DNA of 10,000 nucleotides, from the NCBI GenBank assembly GCA_009663005.1, contig CM018898.1, forward strand, positions 5,129,773 through 5,139,772, read 5' to 3'. The position numbers and the translations under genes were made by a program. Positions 1 to 7,718 of this stretch are shown here, piece by piece (position 1 is the stretch's first letter; each line of letters starts with the position of its first letter). This DNA comes from Actinidia chinensis. Lineage: Eukaryota; Streptophyta; Magnoliopsida; Ericales; Actinidiaceae. Under the pieces are notes generated by a model. The model saw only the letters and a program-made list of their open reading frames with translations. It had not been told where the DNA came from and did no database searches.

Positions 1-110
1 CTATAAAATCAAACCCTAACCCTACAAATCATTCTCTCATTCCCCTCTCTCTCACTCTCACTCCAAAATCCTCATCCTTTTCTTTCACAAAATCATCACT
101 GAAAATCACC
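1..110 (+). promoter_or_regulatory. TATA box, telo-box and CT-rich leader
   Basis: A TATA box (CTATAAAAT) lies at 1-9. It is followed at 11-22 by AAACCCTAACCC, which contains the plant telo-box AAACCCTA typical of leaders and core promoters. From about 30 to 90 the sequence is a CT-rich tract (CTCTCTCACTCTCAC and similar), as in many plant 5' UTRs. The ATG at 111 sits in a good plant start context (CACCATGGA). The order TATA, telo-box, pyrimidine leader, ATG is seen directly; that it once acted as a promoter is inference. It belongs to the broken frame that follows. The region upstream is outside the window. Confidence 0.55.
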
Positions 111-783
111 ATGGACCTAAGGAGTAGCGGTGCCGGTCTAAGCAACCCAGAGCCTCAGATGTTTCAATTAGATATATTCAAAACCAAGGCGATTCGAAGC
201 ACCTGGCTATCTGATTTTGTGAATAGGAATGTCATCACAGGCAGAAAATAGATAATGAGTTTCCTAAAAAATATAGAAAAAAAATGATGAATCAGTTGAA
301 ACACAAGGATAGGAAAAATTAATGCATCTTCCTACCAAAGTTTACTCAGAATTAGTAAGACAATTCTATTACAATCTTGAAATAAAAAGTATTGAGAATA
401 TAGAATTTACCATAGAATCAAAGTTGGCGAGAAGAACATAATGCTAAATCCAAGTATCTTTTCACGAATAATTGGCACTCCTATGGTTGGTGAAAAACCT
501 AACATTTGTCTATGATTTATCCAATGATATAAAATTTCAATATTAAATTCAAGATATTATGACTATAAGCAATATTGTACGACTCCAGACAAAAAAGAGA
601 TCAAACCAATTACATCACGGACACACATTTTTTTATGGAAACCCCCTTTGGAATAGGAAAAAAATCACGTGTCCTCTTCATCGAACAAAGATTATCACTA
701 TAACTTGATGTTCAAGAAGTTACAAACTCTTACAATCGAACCACAAACCTATCACTCCATGATCTAATGATTACTAGAATCTA
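111..783 (+). pseudogene. Decayed gag-like 'putative plant transposon protein' ORF
   Basis: The ATG at 111 opens a 46-codon frame that ends at TAG 249-251. Similarity to the family then continues in shifting frames. A stretch from about 322 to 441 reads VYSELVRQFYYNL then IEFTIESK, the hallmark segment of the plant retroelement domain often listed as putative plant transposon protein. At 426-512, in another frame, it continues as KNIMLNPSIFSRIIGTP and GEKP. A third frame near 503-537 gives FVYDLSNDI. Weaker similarity runs to about 780 (LSLHDLMITRI). At least three frameshifts and several stops make it non-functional. In plants this domain occurs in gag-like or env-position ORFs of LTR elements. 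No pol of the same orientation follows, because the minus-strand LTR begins near its end. The family call is from recognised motifs without a search; the exact 3' limit is uncertain. Confidence 0.6.
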
Positions 784-970
784 GCTCATATCACGATTCA
801 CCATCTCCGTAACTTGCTCACGTTCAGATCCCCTAGAACGGATTTCGTGTCTGAACTCCATACGAATCTTAATTCTTTATCTGGTGAAGATGATAGTGTT
901 AAGATATGTTTTTCTGAGCTCTTTAGAATATAGAGAAGGGTTTTCTCTAGAGTATATTGATAGAGGCGTC

Positions 971-979
971 TTAAATAGA
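971..979 (-). promoter_or_regulatory. Candidate LTR TATA box
   Basis: The minus strand reads CTATTTAAG here, downstream of the U3 repeats and ahead of a stretch resembling a transcribed leader. The position fits the U3/R junction of the LTR. This is a motif match only. Confidence 0.4.
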
Positions 980-1065
980 TTTTTGGGTAAAGTGTTGTCA
1001 AAGCCTTTTATGGACTACAAAAACCATAGCAGAGCGATTTTCGATACTGCAGTTTTTCGCGCCTC

Positions 1066-1227
1066 GATCCCGTGATGATCCCACGAACTCTATGACAATT
1101 TGCAACCTCTCGGATTTTTTTCTCAATGCCCCGCGAGATCCCACGAAGTACCCGCAAGCTTTTTATGAAATTATTAGCTCTCGGTATTTTCTCTCGAGAT
1201 CCCTCGAGGTGTTCACTCTTGAGATCC
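1066..1227 (-). repeat. ~60 bp tandem repeats in LTR U3
   Basis: GATCCCACGAA begins at 1077 and again at 1137, and GATCCCTCGAG begins at 1198, giving spacings of 60 and 61 bp. Shorter GATCCC copies occur at 1066 and 1222. Within each unit a second shared block (CTCTCGG followed by a T-rich run) recurs near 1108 and 1180, so the units match over more than the core. Short U3 repeats in plant LTRs are commonly enhancer-like; that role here is inference. Confidence 0.65.
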
Positions 1228-1404
1228 CTTTAAATCCATCACCATCCACTTTTATCATCCTCAATGTATCATACAAATCTCTCTTAGCACAAGCTTGCAT
1301 GAATAAGTTTGAAAACTTTTCTGAATACTTATTATTGATAATCCAAATCTCTGAATTACAATAAATAGGACATGTCACGAAATTTGGCCAACTACATAAC
1401 ATTT

Positions 1405-1420
1405 CAATCTCCCCCTTTGG
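1405..1420 (-). promoter_or_regulatory. Polypurine tract next to the 3' LTR
   Basis: The minus strand reads CCAAAGGGGGAGATTG. This purine run is the typical plus-strand primer of copia elements and sits immediately before the LTR. RNase H leaves such a tract to prime second-strand cDNA synthesis. Its orientation independently confirms that the element runs on the minus strand. Confidence 0.8.
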
Positions 1421-1800
1421 CATGTCGTGACCAAAATCCTATACACGACACATTACAGGGAAATAAAAAAATTACACAGATGAAACCTCAATCACAAGCT
1501 CTTAACATCATTTCTGCACTTACAACATGAAAATGACCAATCCAATCAAGTGCATAGGTATCAAAGTTAATATGTAGGGCTCGTCTCTCCCTTTTTGGAA
1601 CAAAGTTACAAAGAAAGCACATGGAACAACAATATGAAGATAACACAAATAATATAAATGCATCAACATGCAAATAAAATCAGTCATCATAATTACAAAC
1701 AAGTCATCCATAAACCATAGAAAAATATTCAATGACACCTAATCCTAAAAAGTGCAGGGTTCATAAATACAAAACCAAATCACCTACGACAAATACTATT
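1421..1800. other. Spacer between third ORF and PPT
   Basis: This AT-rich stretch lies between the last recognisable part of the third ORF and the polypurine tract. Two overlapping short minus-strand frames of 61 and 72 codons occur (1488-1673 and 1520-1738), but neither has recognisable motifs. I take it as the 3' untranslated part of the element, possibly containing an unrecognised tail of the third ORF. Confidence 0.5.
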
Positions 1801-3063
1801 AATAAAATTATTTACTTCAGTGATAAACTCAATATGTCAACGAGAAAATGCCAAGAGAGTATCGCGGATGGCCACAATATCATGTGCCTGATGCTCCACA
1901 ATGAGATCAACTCGCTCATGAACCTACCCAATGCGCTATACCAAGTCCATATGAATAATGTTTATATGCGTGAAAATAGTAATGGCATCAGTGATCTTAG
2001 GATTTGAAGTAGCAGCAAGAAGAGGAGAGTAGTAATAGAAGTTGATGGAACATCAAGAGCAGTAGGAGGAGTCTCATCATCTGACGAGTCAAGATCCTTG
2101 GCATGGGGCCGAAGCTAAGGAGGAGGAGGAGCAACACTGAGATGTGCATTACTCATCCGGAGAATATGTCGTGAAATGGCTTTACCAACTAGAATGCAAG
2201 TCTCAACGGGCTCAAATACAATCTAATGACATGCCAGAAACTCAGTAATCAGGAGCTTGAATAGTAGATAGGCTCGTGAAGAATTATCCAATGAAGCCTC
2301 AAGGATGAGATTGAAAATGAGATGACTCAAATCCACCGGCATATCTGAAGCAAAATGGCATGCATAAAACGCCCATGTGTCTCATCAATCTCACTAACAT
2401 AAGACTTGCATTGAAACAGATCACAGATGATATGGTTAAGAACACGAAATATGTCCTTTAACCGTTTTTCGCTTTAGGAGACTTGAAGGACCGGGAGGCC
2501 AATCACCCTCATCAGTCAACAACAAGTGGGCCATGGAATTCAAGAAAGGTCCATTCATAGATAGAGGATATGGAAACCCAATAATATCGGTTCAAGAGGC
2601 TGTATGTGGTGGAAGGTGTAAATATCAAAAATAGAAAAGTTAAGATACACCTCACGAACATAGGACTTTAATGTCTCGCCCTTCTTGTTCGAAGCATGAA
2701 TATTTGTAAAGAATCTCCGGACAAGTTCTAAACAAATCAATCCCTTAGACACAGCAAGTCGTTGCCAACTCCACTTAGTAAAATACGTATAAATAAGAGT
2801 CTCAAAAAACTATTCAAGAAGAACACTCCGGGAAACAAACACTAGGCGAGATTTTAAGGAATAATTAAAATGGACCTTGCCCTTAGAGCTAGGACTAAAT
2901 TTAGAGACATCAGGATTAGAAGAGTCTCCGTGTTGGCTAGAACCAGAGGTACCAACATTGCCAGAGCTACTACGAGAGCCAATGACTTGTTATTTACTAG
3001 TTGTACCCATGGAATGGTGGGAAGACTAGGTTTAGGCCCCTTCTTCTTTTGAGGAGTAGACAT
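1800..3063 (-). pseudogene. Decayed third ORF (env-like position) of the copia element
   Basis: The start is probably the ATG at 3061-3063 (MSTPQKKKGPKPSLP), with a shift into another frame near 3010. That frame runs to 2555 and is interrupted only by TAA (2990-2992) and TAG (2810-2812). It begins with a Ser/Gly-rich low-complexity head. A domain follows with SKGLICLELVRRFFTNIH and SYVREVYLNFSIFDIY, matching the LVREFY-type signature of the plant transposon protein domain. Further pieces in changing frames follow: SYVSEIDETHGRFMHAI (about 2350-2420), a hydrophobic helix-like DLSHLIFNLILEASLD (about 2280-2330), an acidic DSSDDETPPTALD (about 2055-2100), and a last segment with VDLIVEHQAHDIVAIRD (about 1850-1920). 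SIRE/Maximus elements often carry such an ORF after pol; it is called env-like by position, with no proven envelope function. No convincing signal peptide is seen. Confidence 0.62.
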
Positions 3064-3064
3064 T

Positions 3065-3381
3065 ATACAAGAAAAACAATCCCAAAATACCAATAAATGC
3101 AGACGCACCAGTCCAACAGATGACTTGTCCAAGAAACAAAAAAAAAACTTCCAATCAAAAACTTAGGTTTGGAAATAGCACAAAAATTCGCACAATAAGG
3201 AAGAATCGGAGAAGGAGTGGATTACCTAGAGATAGATCGGAAGAACCAAAGAAGAATGGAGGAGAATTGGTCGCTTGATCAAGGAGATTCATTGCCAAAG
3301 ATCACGTGAGCGAGAAGGAGAGAGAGAGAACGACTTTTGCTGAAAAGTGAGGGCAAAAAGCACAGTCAATGGAATTTTATA
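3065..3381 (-). promoter_or_regulatory. TATA-like box and CT-rich leader ahead of third ORF
   Basis: On the minus strand TATAAAAT occurs at 3374-3381. It is followed by a CT-rich tract at 3303-3332 (CGTTCTCTCTCTCTCC) and then about 240 bp to the ATG at 3063. The arrangement mirrors the TATA plus CT-rich leader at 1-110. GT- and AG-containing sites that could bound a leader intron are present (for example CTAGGTAATC near 3225), but no intron can be shown from sequence alone. A subgenomic promoter for the third ORF is an inference. Confidence 0.4.
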
Positions 3382-3552
3382 CTCGTCCTGATAAGTGGAC
3401 TTTGGGGGATCGAGATCCCGCGAACTAGCCATTGGAAATTTACCATCACCCAGATAAATAGACTTTGCGAGATCGAGAACTCACGAGATCTAGTGAAACG
3501 ATCACTGATAAGTAGACTTTGCGAGATTGAGAACTCATGAGATCCCGCGAAC
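3365..3552 (-). repeat. Three tandem 60-64 bp repeats upstream of third ORF
   Basis: Three imperfect units lie at 3365-3424, 3425-3488 and 3489-3552. Shared blocks on the plus strand are a GATAAGTGGACTTTG / GATAAATAGACTTTG / GATAAGTAGACTTTG segment, then GAGATCGAGA-type sequence. Units 1 and 3 end in GATCCCGCGAA. The core is nearly the same as GATCCCACGAA in the LTR repeats, and the period is similar. The array sits just upstream of the TATA-like box. Confidence 0.75.
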
Positions 3553-3559
3553 ATTGCAG

Positions 3560-4600
3560 TAACAAAAAAAAAATCACAAGAGAAATGAAATAAAATACTA
3601 TCAAAATGAACATGTACAGAACTTCATTCTCAACTCAGGCACAATACAACCAATGAATTAAGAAGGCCATGAGTATGAGTGAGTTAACAGCAGCATGGTC
3701 AAAGTAAAGAATAAAAGCAAACTCAAGATACCCCAGTAGTAATGATAAGATCCATATAGCTACCATGAAGAAGATGCATGTCGTCAATTTAAATCAATAC
3801 GAATACAGATCCTAGAACAACAAATCCAGATAGGATTCATAATGGAGATCTTATCTTGACCCACTGAAGTACTTAGAAGTCAAACCCTAACATGCTATCC
3901 CAATCAATATTATATATATATATATATTATTATATATAATATATATATATATATATTAATGTAGGGACAAATTCTTCTATTTAACCATTTAAAATTCTAA
4001 CTCTATCTCTCCAATTATCCAATATTAACATTAGGTAACCATTTGAGGATTTGGTGGCTTCACACACATTAGTAGGGGTAACCATTCTCTTTTGTCCGTA
4101 ACAAGGGTAGTTCTCTCACACTCATAGGTAGACCTTTTGTATTATTCAAAATAATTTTTATTTCAAGAAAAGGTATACTATGTTCATGGTCATTCTAGAT
4201 ATTCACGAACAAGAAGATCATCCATCATAAAGTTTTCAAAAAGAACATAAATAGGTGGATTCAGATTCGAGAGATCCATGCGAAGAGCACCAAAATAAAC
4301 TGAAACAGAGCATGACTAGTATCATCAACGTCCAATTGAATACCATACACAGTCAAAGATTGTATACTAGATCAATTAGAACATACTCATAATACTACCA
4401 ATTCATAGGAAGGCCTGTACAGGAAGAAGAAGATAGAACATGAAACAAGTATATACCCAAAAGAGACATACACACTCACACACATACCATAAGACATGGC
4501 TTTTGAAAAGAGATTTGAAACACTCCAAAAACTCAAGCCCCAATCTCCGCAATAACAAACTACTCGGTGAGCACCAATCCTAGGGATTTAGCAAAAAAAA
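3560..4600. other. Spacer between RNase H and third-ORF leader
   Basis: About 1 kb without recognisable coding sequence on either strand. It holds the TA tract at 3906-3960. Two GGTAACCATT copies (4035 and 4077), plus a related TAACCATTTAAA at 3982, mark a stretch of different texture (about 3960-4180) that may be a small secondary insertion. Its borders and target duplications could not be fixed. The remainder is most simply non-coding internal sequence of the copia element. Confidence 0.45.
3906..3960. repeat. Near-palindromic TA microsatellite
   Basis: The tract is almost pure TA with a few phase breaks (ATTATTATATATAAT in the middle). Because of the breaks the two halves are roughly inverted copies of each other, so the tract could fold into a cruciform or hairpin. 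It is within the element spacer. Confidence 0.9.
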
Positions 4601-5219
4601 TTTAAACCTGTAAGAGTTGTCAAAAGGTTAGTGAAGAGATTAGTTAAGTTGATTTTCAGTGGAGCATGCTCTAGAGAAATAAATTTCGCTTCGACTAGAT
4701 CACTGTGAAGTGATTACGAATGATTAATATGTTTTATGCAAGAGTGTTGAGCGGAATTTTGCGAGATACTAAATCGCACTCTTTGTTGTCACAAAATAAG
4801 GTCATGACCTCTTTGTTGTTTAAAGCCATAGTCACTAACATTTTTTCATTCATAAGAGCTGAGTACAATAGCTTCCAGTAGACCTATGTACTCTGCATCT
4901 CAGCAATGGACAAGGAAATGGCATTCTGCTTTTTACTATACCAAGCAACAAGGTTATTACCTATATAAAAACACCCTCCAGAGGTGCTCTATATTAGTAT
5001 AACCTGCAATATTCTATATTAGTATAACCTGCAATATCTATATTCATGTCTAAGGAAACCAATTACCATACCCAAGAGTGTCATTAACATATTTAATGAT
5101 TCTTTTAACAGTAAATAGTATGACTCTTTGGGACATGCATGAAAATGAGAACAAATATCAACACTAAATGCAATGTCAGGTCTACTAGCAGTTAAGTAAA
5201 GTAAACTACCAATCATACT
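4600..5219 (-). pseudogene. Copia pol fragment: end of RT and RNase H
   Basis: The frame from 5216 to 5019 starts MIGSLLYLTASRPDIAFSVD and continues to ACPKESY, the connection between RT and RNase H in copia elements. After a 25-bp duplication (4988-5037), RNase H continues in another frame as STSGGCFYIGNN, then AWYSKKQNAISLSIAE, which corresponds to the conserved SLSTAEAEY region. Next come CDNKE (about 4785) and NILIIRNHF. In a further frame DLVEAKFISLEHAP and NLFTNLL (about 4615-4690) form the usual pol C-terminus. At least three frameshifts are present, and the segment around the catalytic DADWAG region is lost or scrambled. Dead. Confidence 0.8.
4988..5037. repeat. Exact 25-bp tandem duplication within RNase H
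   Basis: TCTATATTAGTATAACCTGC followed by AATAT occurs at 4988-5012 and is repeated exactly at 5013-5037. As 25 is not a multiple of three, the duplication shifts the frame. On the minus strand it repeats the AGYTN-coding part of the RNase H entry. Identical copies suggest the event is younger than the other damage. Confidence 0.9.
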
Positions 5220-5880
5220 CTATACAGGGTTTGATCAACATCATTTCCTAAAATATCCTTACTGAGCTTAAGACTAGTACTCATAGGAGTTTTAGCATAT
5301 TTATTATTTTTCAAGCCAAATTGTTTCGCTAGGTATCTAGCATATTTGGATTGAGAGAGAAAAATTTATTTATCCATATGTTTGACTTGTAAACCTAGAA
5401 CATAATTCAACTCTCCCATCATACTCTTAATTGACTTTTCATATGTTCAAAAATATTTTGAGCAAGCTTTTTAGAAGTAGAACCAAACAAAATGTCATCC
5501 ACATAAATTTGAGCAATAAGAATGTGCTTTGATTCTTTCTTCATAAACAGGGTTTTATCAGCTCTCCCTCGAGAAAAGCCAGACTCTAGCAGAAAAATAG
5601 TCAACTTTTCATACCAAGCTCGAGTGTTTGAGTGTCTCCTTTGCAACAAGTCTTGTCTTATTCCCAGTGATAGTGCAAAATTCATAAGATTTATTTTGAA
5701 ATATCCATTTGGTACCTATCACATTCATATTATTAGGTCTAGATATAAGAGTCCATAAATCATTACGCACAAATTGACCTAATTCTTTATGCATAGTAGT
5801 TATCCAATGCTCATCAGTTAATGCTTCTTTAACATTTTTGAGTTATAACTAAAAAATATAGCACAAGTAATTTACCTCAT
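5220..5880 (-). pseudogene. Copia reverse transcriptase with internal deletion
   Basis: The N-terminal part (about 5840-5640) reads KNVKEALTDEHW, then ELGQFVRNDLWTLISRPNN and GTKWIF, the standard start of a copia RT. Near 5620-5645 the frame shifts straight to RAWYEKLTIFLLESGF, so roughly 100 residues of the usual domain are missing. The missing part includes the segment with the first catalytic Asp (AFLNG neighbourhood). The later YVDD catalytic motif is intact at 5494-5505, within IAQIYVDDILFGST. A shift near 5425 leads to MMGELNYVLGLQVKH and SQSKYARYLAKQFGL, then DVDQTLYR. A one-base loss near 5220 separates this from the next segment. The enzyme would be inactive. Confidence 0.85.
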
Positions 5881-5887
5881 TCCTTAC

Positions 5888-6555
5888 CTAACGCCTTGTC
5901 TTCATTGGTTTAGTGACATCTCCAACTACTTGATCCAATGGATAATTCAACTTTACTCTGGCTAATGGTTTTAGATTGATTCTAGAATCCTCTACCGCTT
6001 TGTCCATTTGAATAACTGCTCCATCTCTATTTTCATTCTTTTTCTCATTCACAATAGCTCCAAAAGTTGCACTATCTGAATCACTATTTTCATCAAGTGT
6101 ATCAGCAGTGTGAACTAAAACATCATCAATCATAATATTTATAAATTCCATAACAATAAGAGTATTCAAGTTATAAACACGATAAACTCTTCTATTAATA
6201 GAATACCCAATAAATATTCCTTCATCACTTCGGGTATCAAACTTACCCAGTTGCTCTCTATCCCTCAAGATGTAGCATTTGCTCCCAAATACTCGAAAGT
6301 ATTTAACATTAGGCTTCTTACCTTTCCACAATTCATAGGGTGTCTTCTTGGTACCAACTTTTAGATAGGCTCAGTTTGCAATGTAGCATGTTGTATTTAC
6401 TGTCTCGGCCCAAAATTTCTGAGGAACTTTCTTCCCATGCAATATTACTCGGGCCATTTCATGGATTGTCCTATTCTTTCTTTCTACCACGCCGTTCTGT
6501 TGTGGTGTCTTTGGTGCAGATAATTTAAGACCTTAATCGAACCATTCTCATTTCA
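5888..6555 (-). pseudogene. Copia integrase C-terminal part, truncated
   Basis: One frame runs from 6532 to 5888 with a single in-frame TGA at 6371-6373. It begins LSAPKTPQQNGVVERKNRTI; the Glu of VVERK (codon 6482-6484) is the third residue of the integrase DDE triad. FWAETVNTTCYIAN and TKKTPYELWKGKKPN follow. Then come VFGSKCYILRDREQLGKFD and DEGIFIGYSINRRVYRVYN, typical of the copia integrase C-terminal region, and a polar linker towards RT. Upstream, traces (ENEWFD) can be followed in mixed frames to about 6555, after which similarity ends. The zinc-binding domain and first two acidic residues are absent. This is the best preserved part of the element; the TGA may come from a C-to-T change of a CGA codon. 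Confidence 0.88.
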
Positions 6556-7279
6556 AAATAACATAAAAAATTTTTAGTCTCTTTAAATAATACAAAAATT
6601 CAACTCTCTAATTTATTTTGTTAATAGATTGGAATTAGGGTTTGAGTTTTAAAAGTGGTGAGTAGCCACTATAGAAGTTATTTTTATTATTTAGGCGAAA
6701 AATCAGTTTGTTCCGTTAGCCTAGATAGGACAAAAGATAAACCGGAGGTTTAATTGTAACCGGATACAAACTACATAGGTCAATTAATTACAATTGAACT
6801 TTAGAGTAAATTTTTTTAATAGTCCACAATGCAGTGTTTTACATAATTCTCCTATTAATCAATAGCTAACGAAAGTTATTGTTGGTATATATATAAGTTA
6901 GCCTTGTAAATTAGAGTTAAAATAGGGGTAGCCACAATAAGGGTACATATAAACTAAAAATATTTTAATTTATTTTGGTCCATAAAGTTCTAATTTGAAC
7001 ACTTACGACCTTACAGTTTTAAATCTAATCTCAATGTAATTACTCTATCAATATCCAATTAGACAGAAGGTAGAACATGAAAACTCATATGGACTATTTT
7101 TAGGGGACCGTAGTGAAACGTTTGTCAAATATCAAAATTTTTAGTGGCTAAAGTCTACTCTCAATTGGTGAGAATATAAAATTTTTTATGGCGAATCGTG
7201 CCTTTTATGCCCAGTTTGGTACGACAAAAAACTGTATGTTTGAAAATTTCGTAAATTGATAAACATTTTTCAGATGCAA
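6556..7279. other. AT-rich sequence, no gene recognised
   Basis: No coding frame, RNA gene or terminal repeat could be supported here. GTAGCCAC occurs at about 6663 and 6929, and a partly inverted TAGTGGCTA lies near 7142. These are too short and diverged to define a MITE. The 69-codon minus-strand frame at 7161-7370 crosses into the hAT-like end and has no family motifs. The copia element's missing 5' half is not found here. Confidence 0.5.
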
Positions 7280-7440
7280 CAGGGGTGTCCGTGGTCCGAA
7301 TTGGTCCGGCCATAAGAATCCATAACCAATCCATTTTTTTAACGGTTTTAAAAAAAATTAAGAAGATCAACTTTTAACCATTACAAGTAAGAAACCAAAC
7401 CAAAAATCAATTGCCTTACGGTTCGGTTCCGGTTCAAATC
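7280..7440 (+). mobile_element. hAT-like transposon terminus (partial)
   Basis: CAGGGGTGTCC starts at 7280 and is followed by GGTCCGAATTGGTCCGG, then by CGGTTCGGTTCCGGTT at about 7420-7436. A CAGGG-type end followed by subterminal repeats of GGTCCG/CGGTTCGG character is typical of plant hAT elements and their non-autonomous derivatives. No inverted partner (CACCCCTG) was seen in the rest of the window, so neither the element's length nor an 8-bp target duplication can be given. The AT-rich stretch to about 7800 may be its interior but has no transposase similarity. Confidence 0.45.
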
Positions 7441-7524
7441 AATTAAAAATCTAAATATTTTTATAAAATATAAAATTGCAAACAAGTTGTTCATTGAAAT
7501 AATTCTAAGTTCATTAATACTTTT

Positions 7525-7560
<36 letters not shown>

Positions 7561-7682
7561 GAGACTCCAAATGAGTTACATCAACCAACTCTAAATAGAC
7601 AAATTAATAATTCATAAAAGTTAGAATCATAATGGTACTAACAACAAAGGAATAAACGGGAAGAAGAATTAAAAAAGAATTT

Positions 7683-7718
<36 letters not shown>

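Larger units (their letters stand above)
780..1406 (-). repeat. Probable 3' LTR of the copia element
   Basis: The LTR is placed directly after the polypurine tract; on the minus strand it would start with TGAAATG at 1406. Its U3 part holds the ~60 bp GATCCC repeats. A TATA-like CTATTTAAG lies on the minus strand at about 971-979, followed by a leader-like stretch (about 880-965). The length would be roughly 620 bp. The distal end is uncertain: a terminal CA could lie anywhere between about 765 and 800, where the plus-strand gag-like similarity fades out. The partner 5' LTR is missing, so neither LTR identity nor target-site duplications can be measured. Short frames inside it on either strand look like chance. 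Confidence 0.6.
780..6555 (-). mobile_element. 5'-truncated Ty1/copia retrotransposon, SIRE/Maximus-like
   Basis: On the minus strand the order is partial integrase, reverse transcriptase, RNase H, long spacer, third ORF, polypurine tract, LTR. This order, with an extra ORF after RNase H and a PPT of the AAAGGGGGAG type, is characteristic of the SIRE/Maximus lineage of Ty1/copia. The polyprotein motifs (QQNGVVERKNRT in integrase, YVDD in RT, GSLLYLTASRPDI and ACPKES before RNase H) support the lineage. Gag, protease, most of the integrase catalytic core, the PBS and the 5' LTR are absent. The recognisable coding sequence stops near 6555. Frameshifts, nonsense codons, an RT deletion and a short duplication show that the copy is old and dead. 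The 780 boundary is approximate because there is no second LTR to compare. Confidence 0.82.

Noticed and set aside
11..22. AAACCCTAACCC as interstitial telomere repeat
   Set aside because: There are fewer than two repeat units, and it lies between a TATA box and a CT-rich leader, so a telo-box is the better reading.
798..1075. Overlapping short frames of about 65 codons on both strands
   Set aside because: They lie inside the LTR R/U5-like region and share no motif with known proteins.
1092..1423. Frames of 86-90 codons on both strands
   Set aside because: They overlap the U3 repeats of the LTR; coding potential on both strands at once reflects the repeats and not a gene.
1732..2007. 91-codon plus-strand frame
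   Set aside because: It is antisense to the tail of the decayed third ORF and has no recognisable domain.
3337..3554. Repetitive frames on both strands with RLCEIENS / SISQSL motifs
   Set aside because: The apparent protein repeats are translations of the three tandem DNA repeats upstream of the third ORF.
5522..5758. 78-codon plus-strand frame
   Set aside because: It is the antisense shadow of the reverse transcriptase fragment.
6652..7170. Possible MITE with GAGTAGCCACTA-type inverted ends
   Set aside because: The matching arms are short, gapped and not flanked by visible target duplications.
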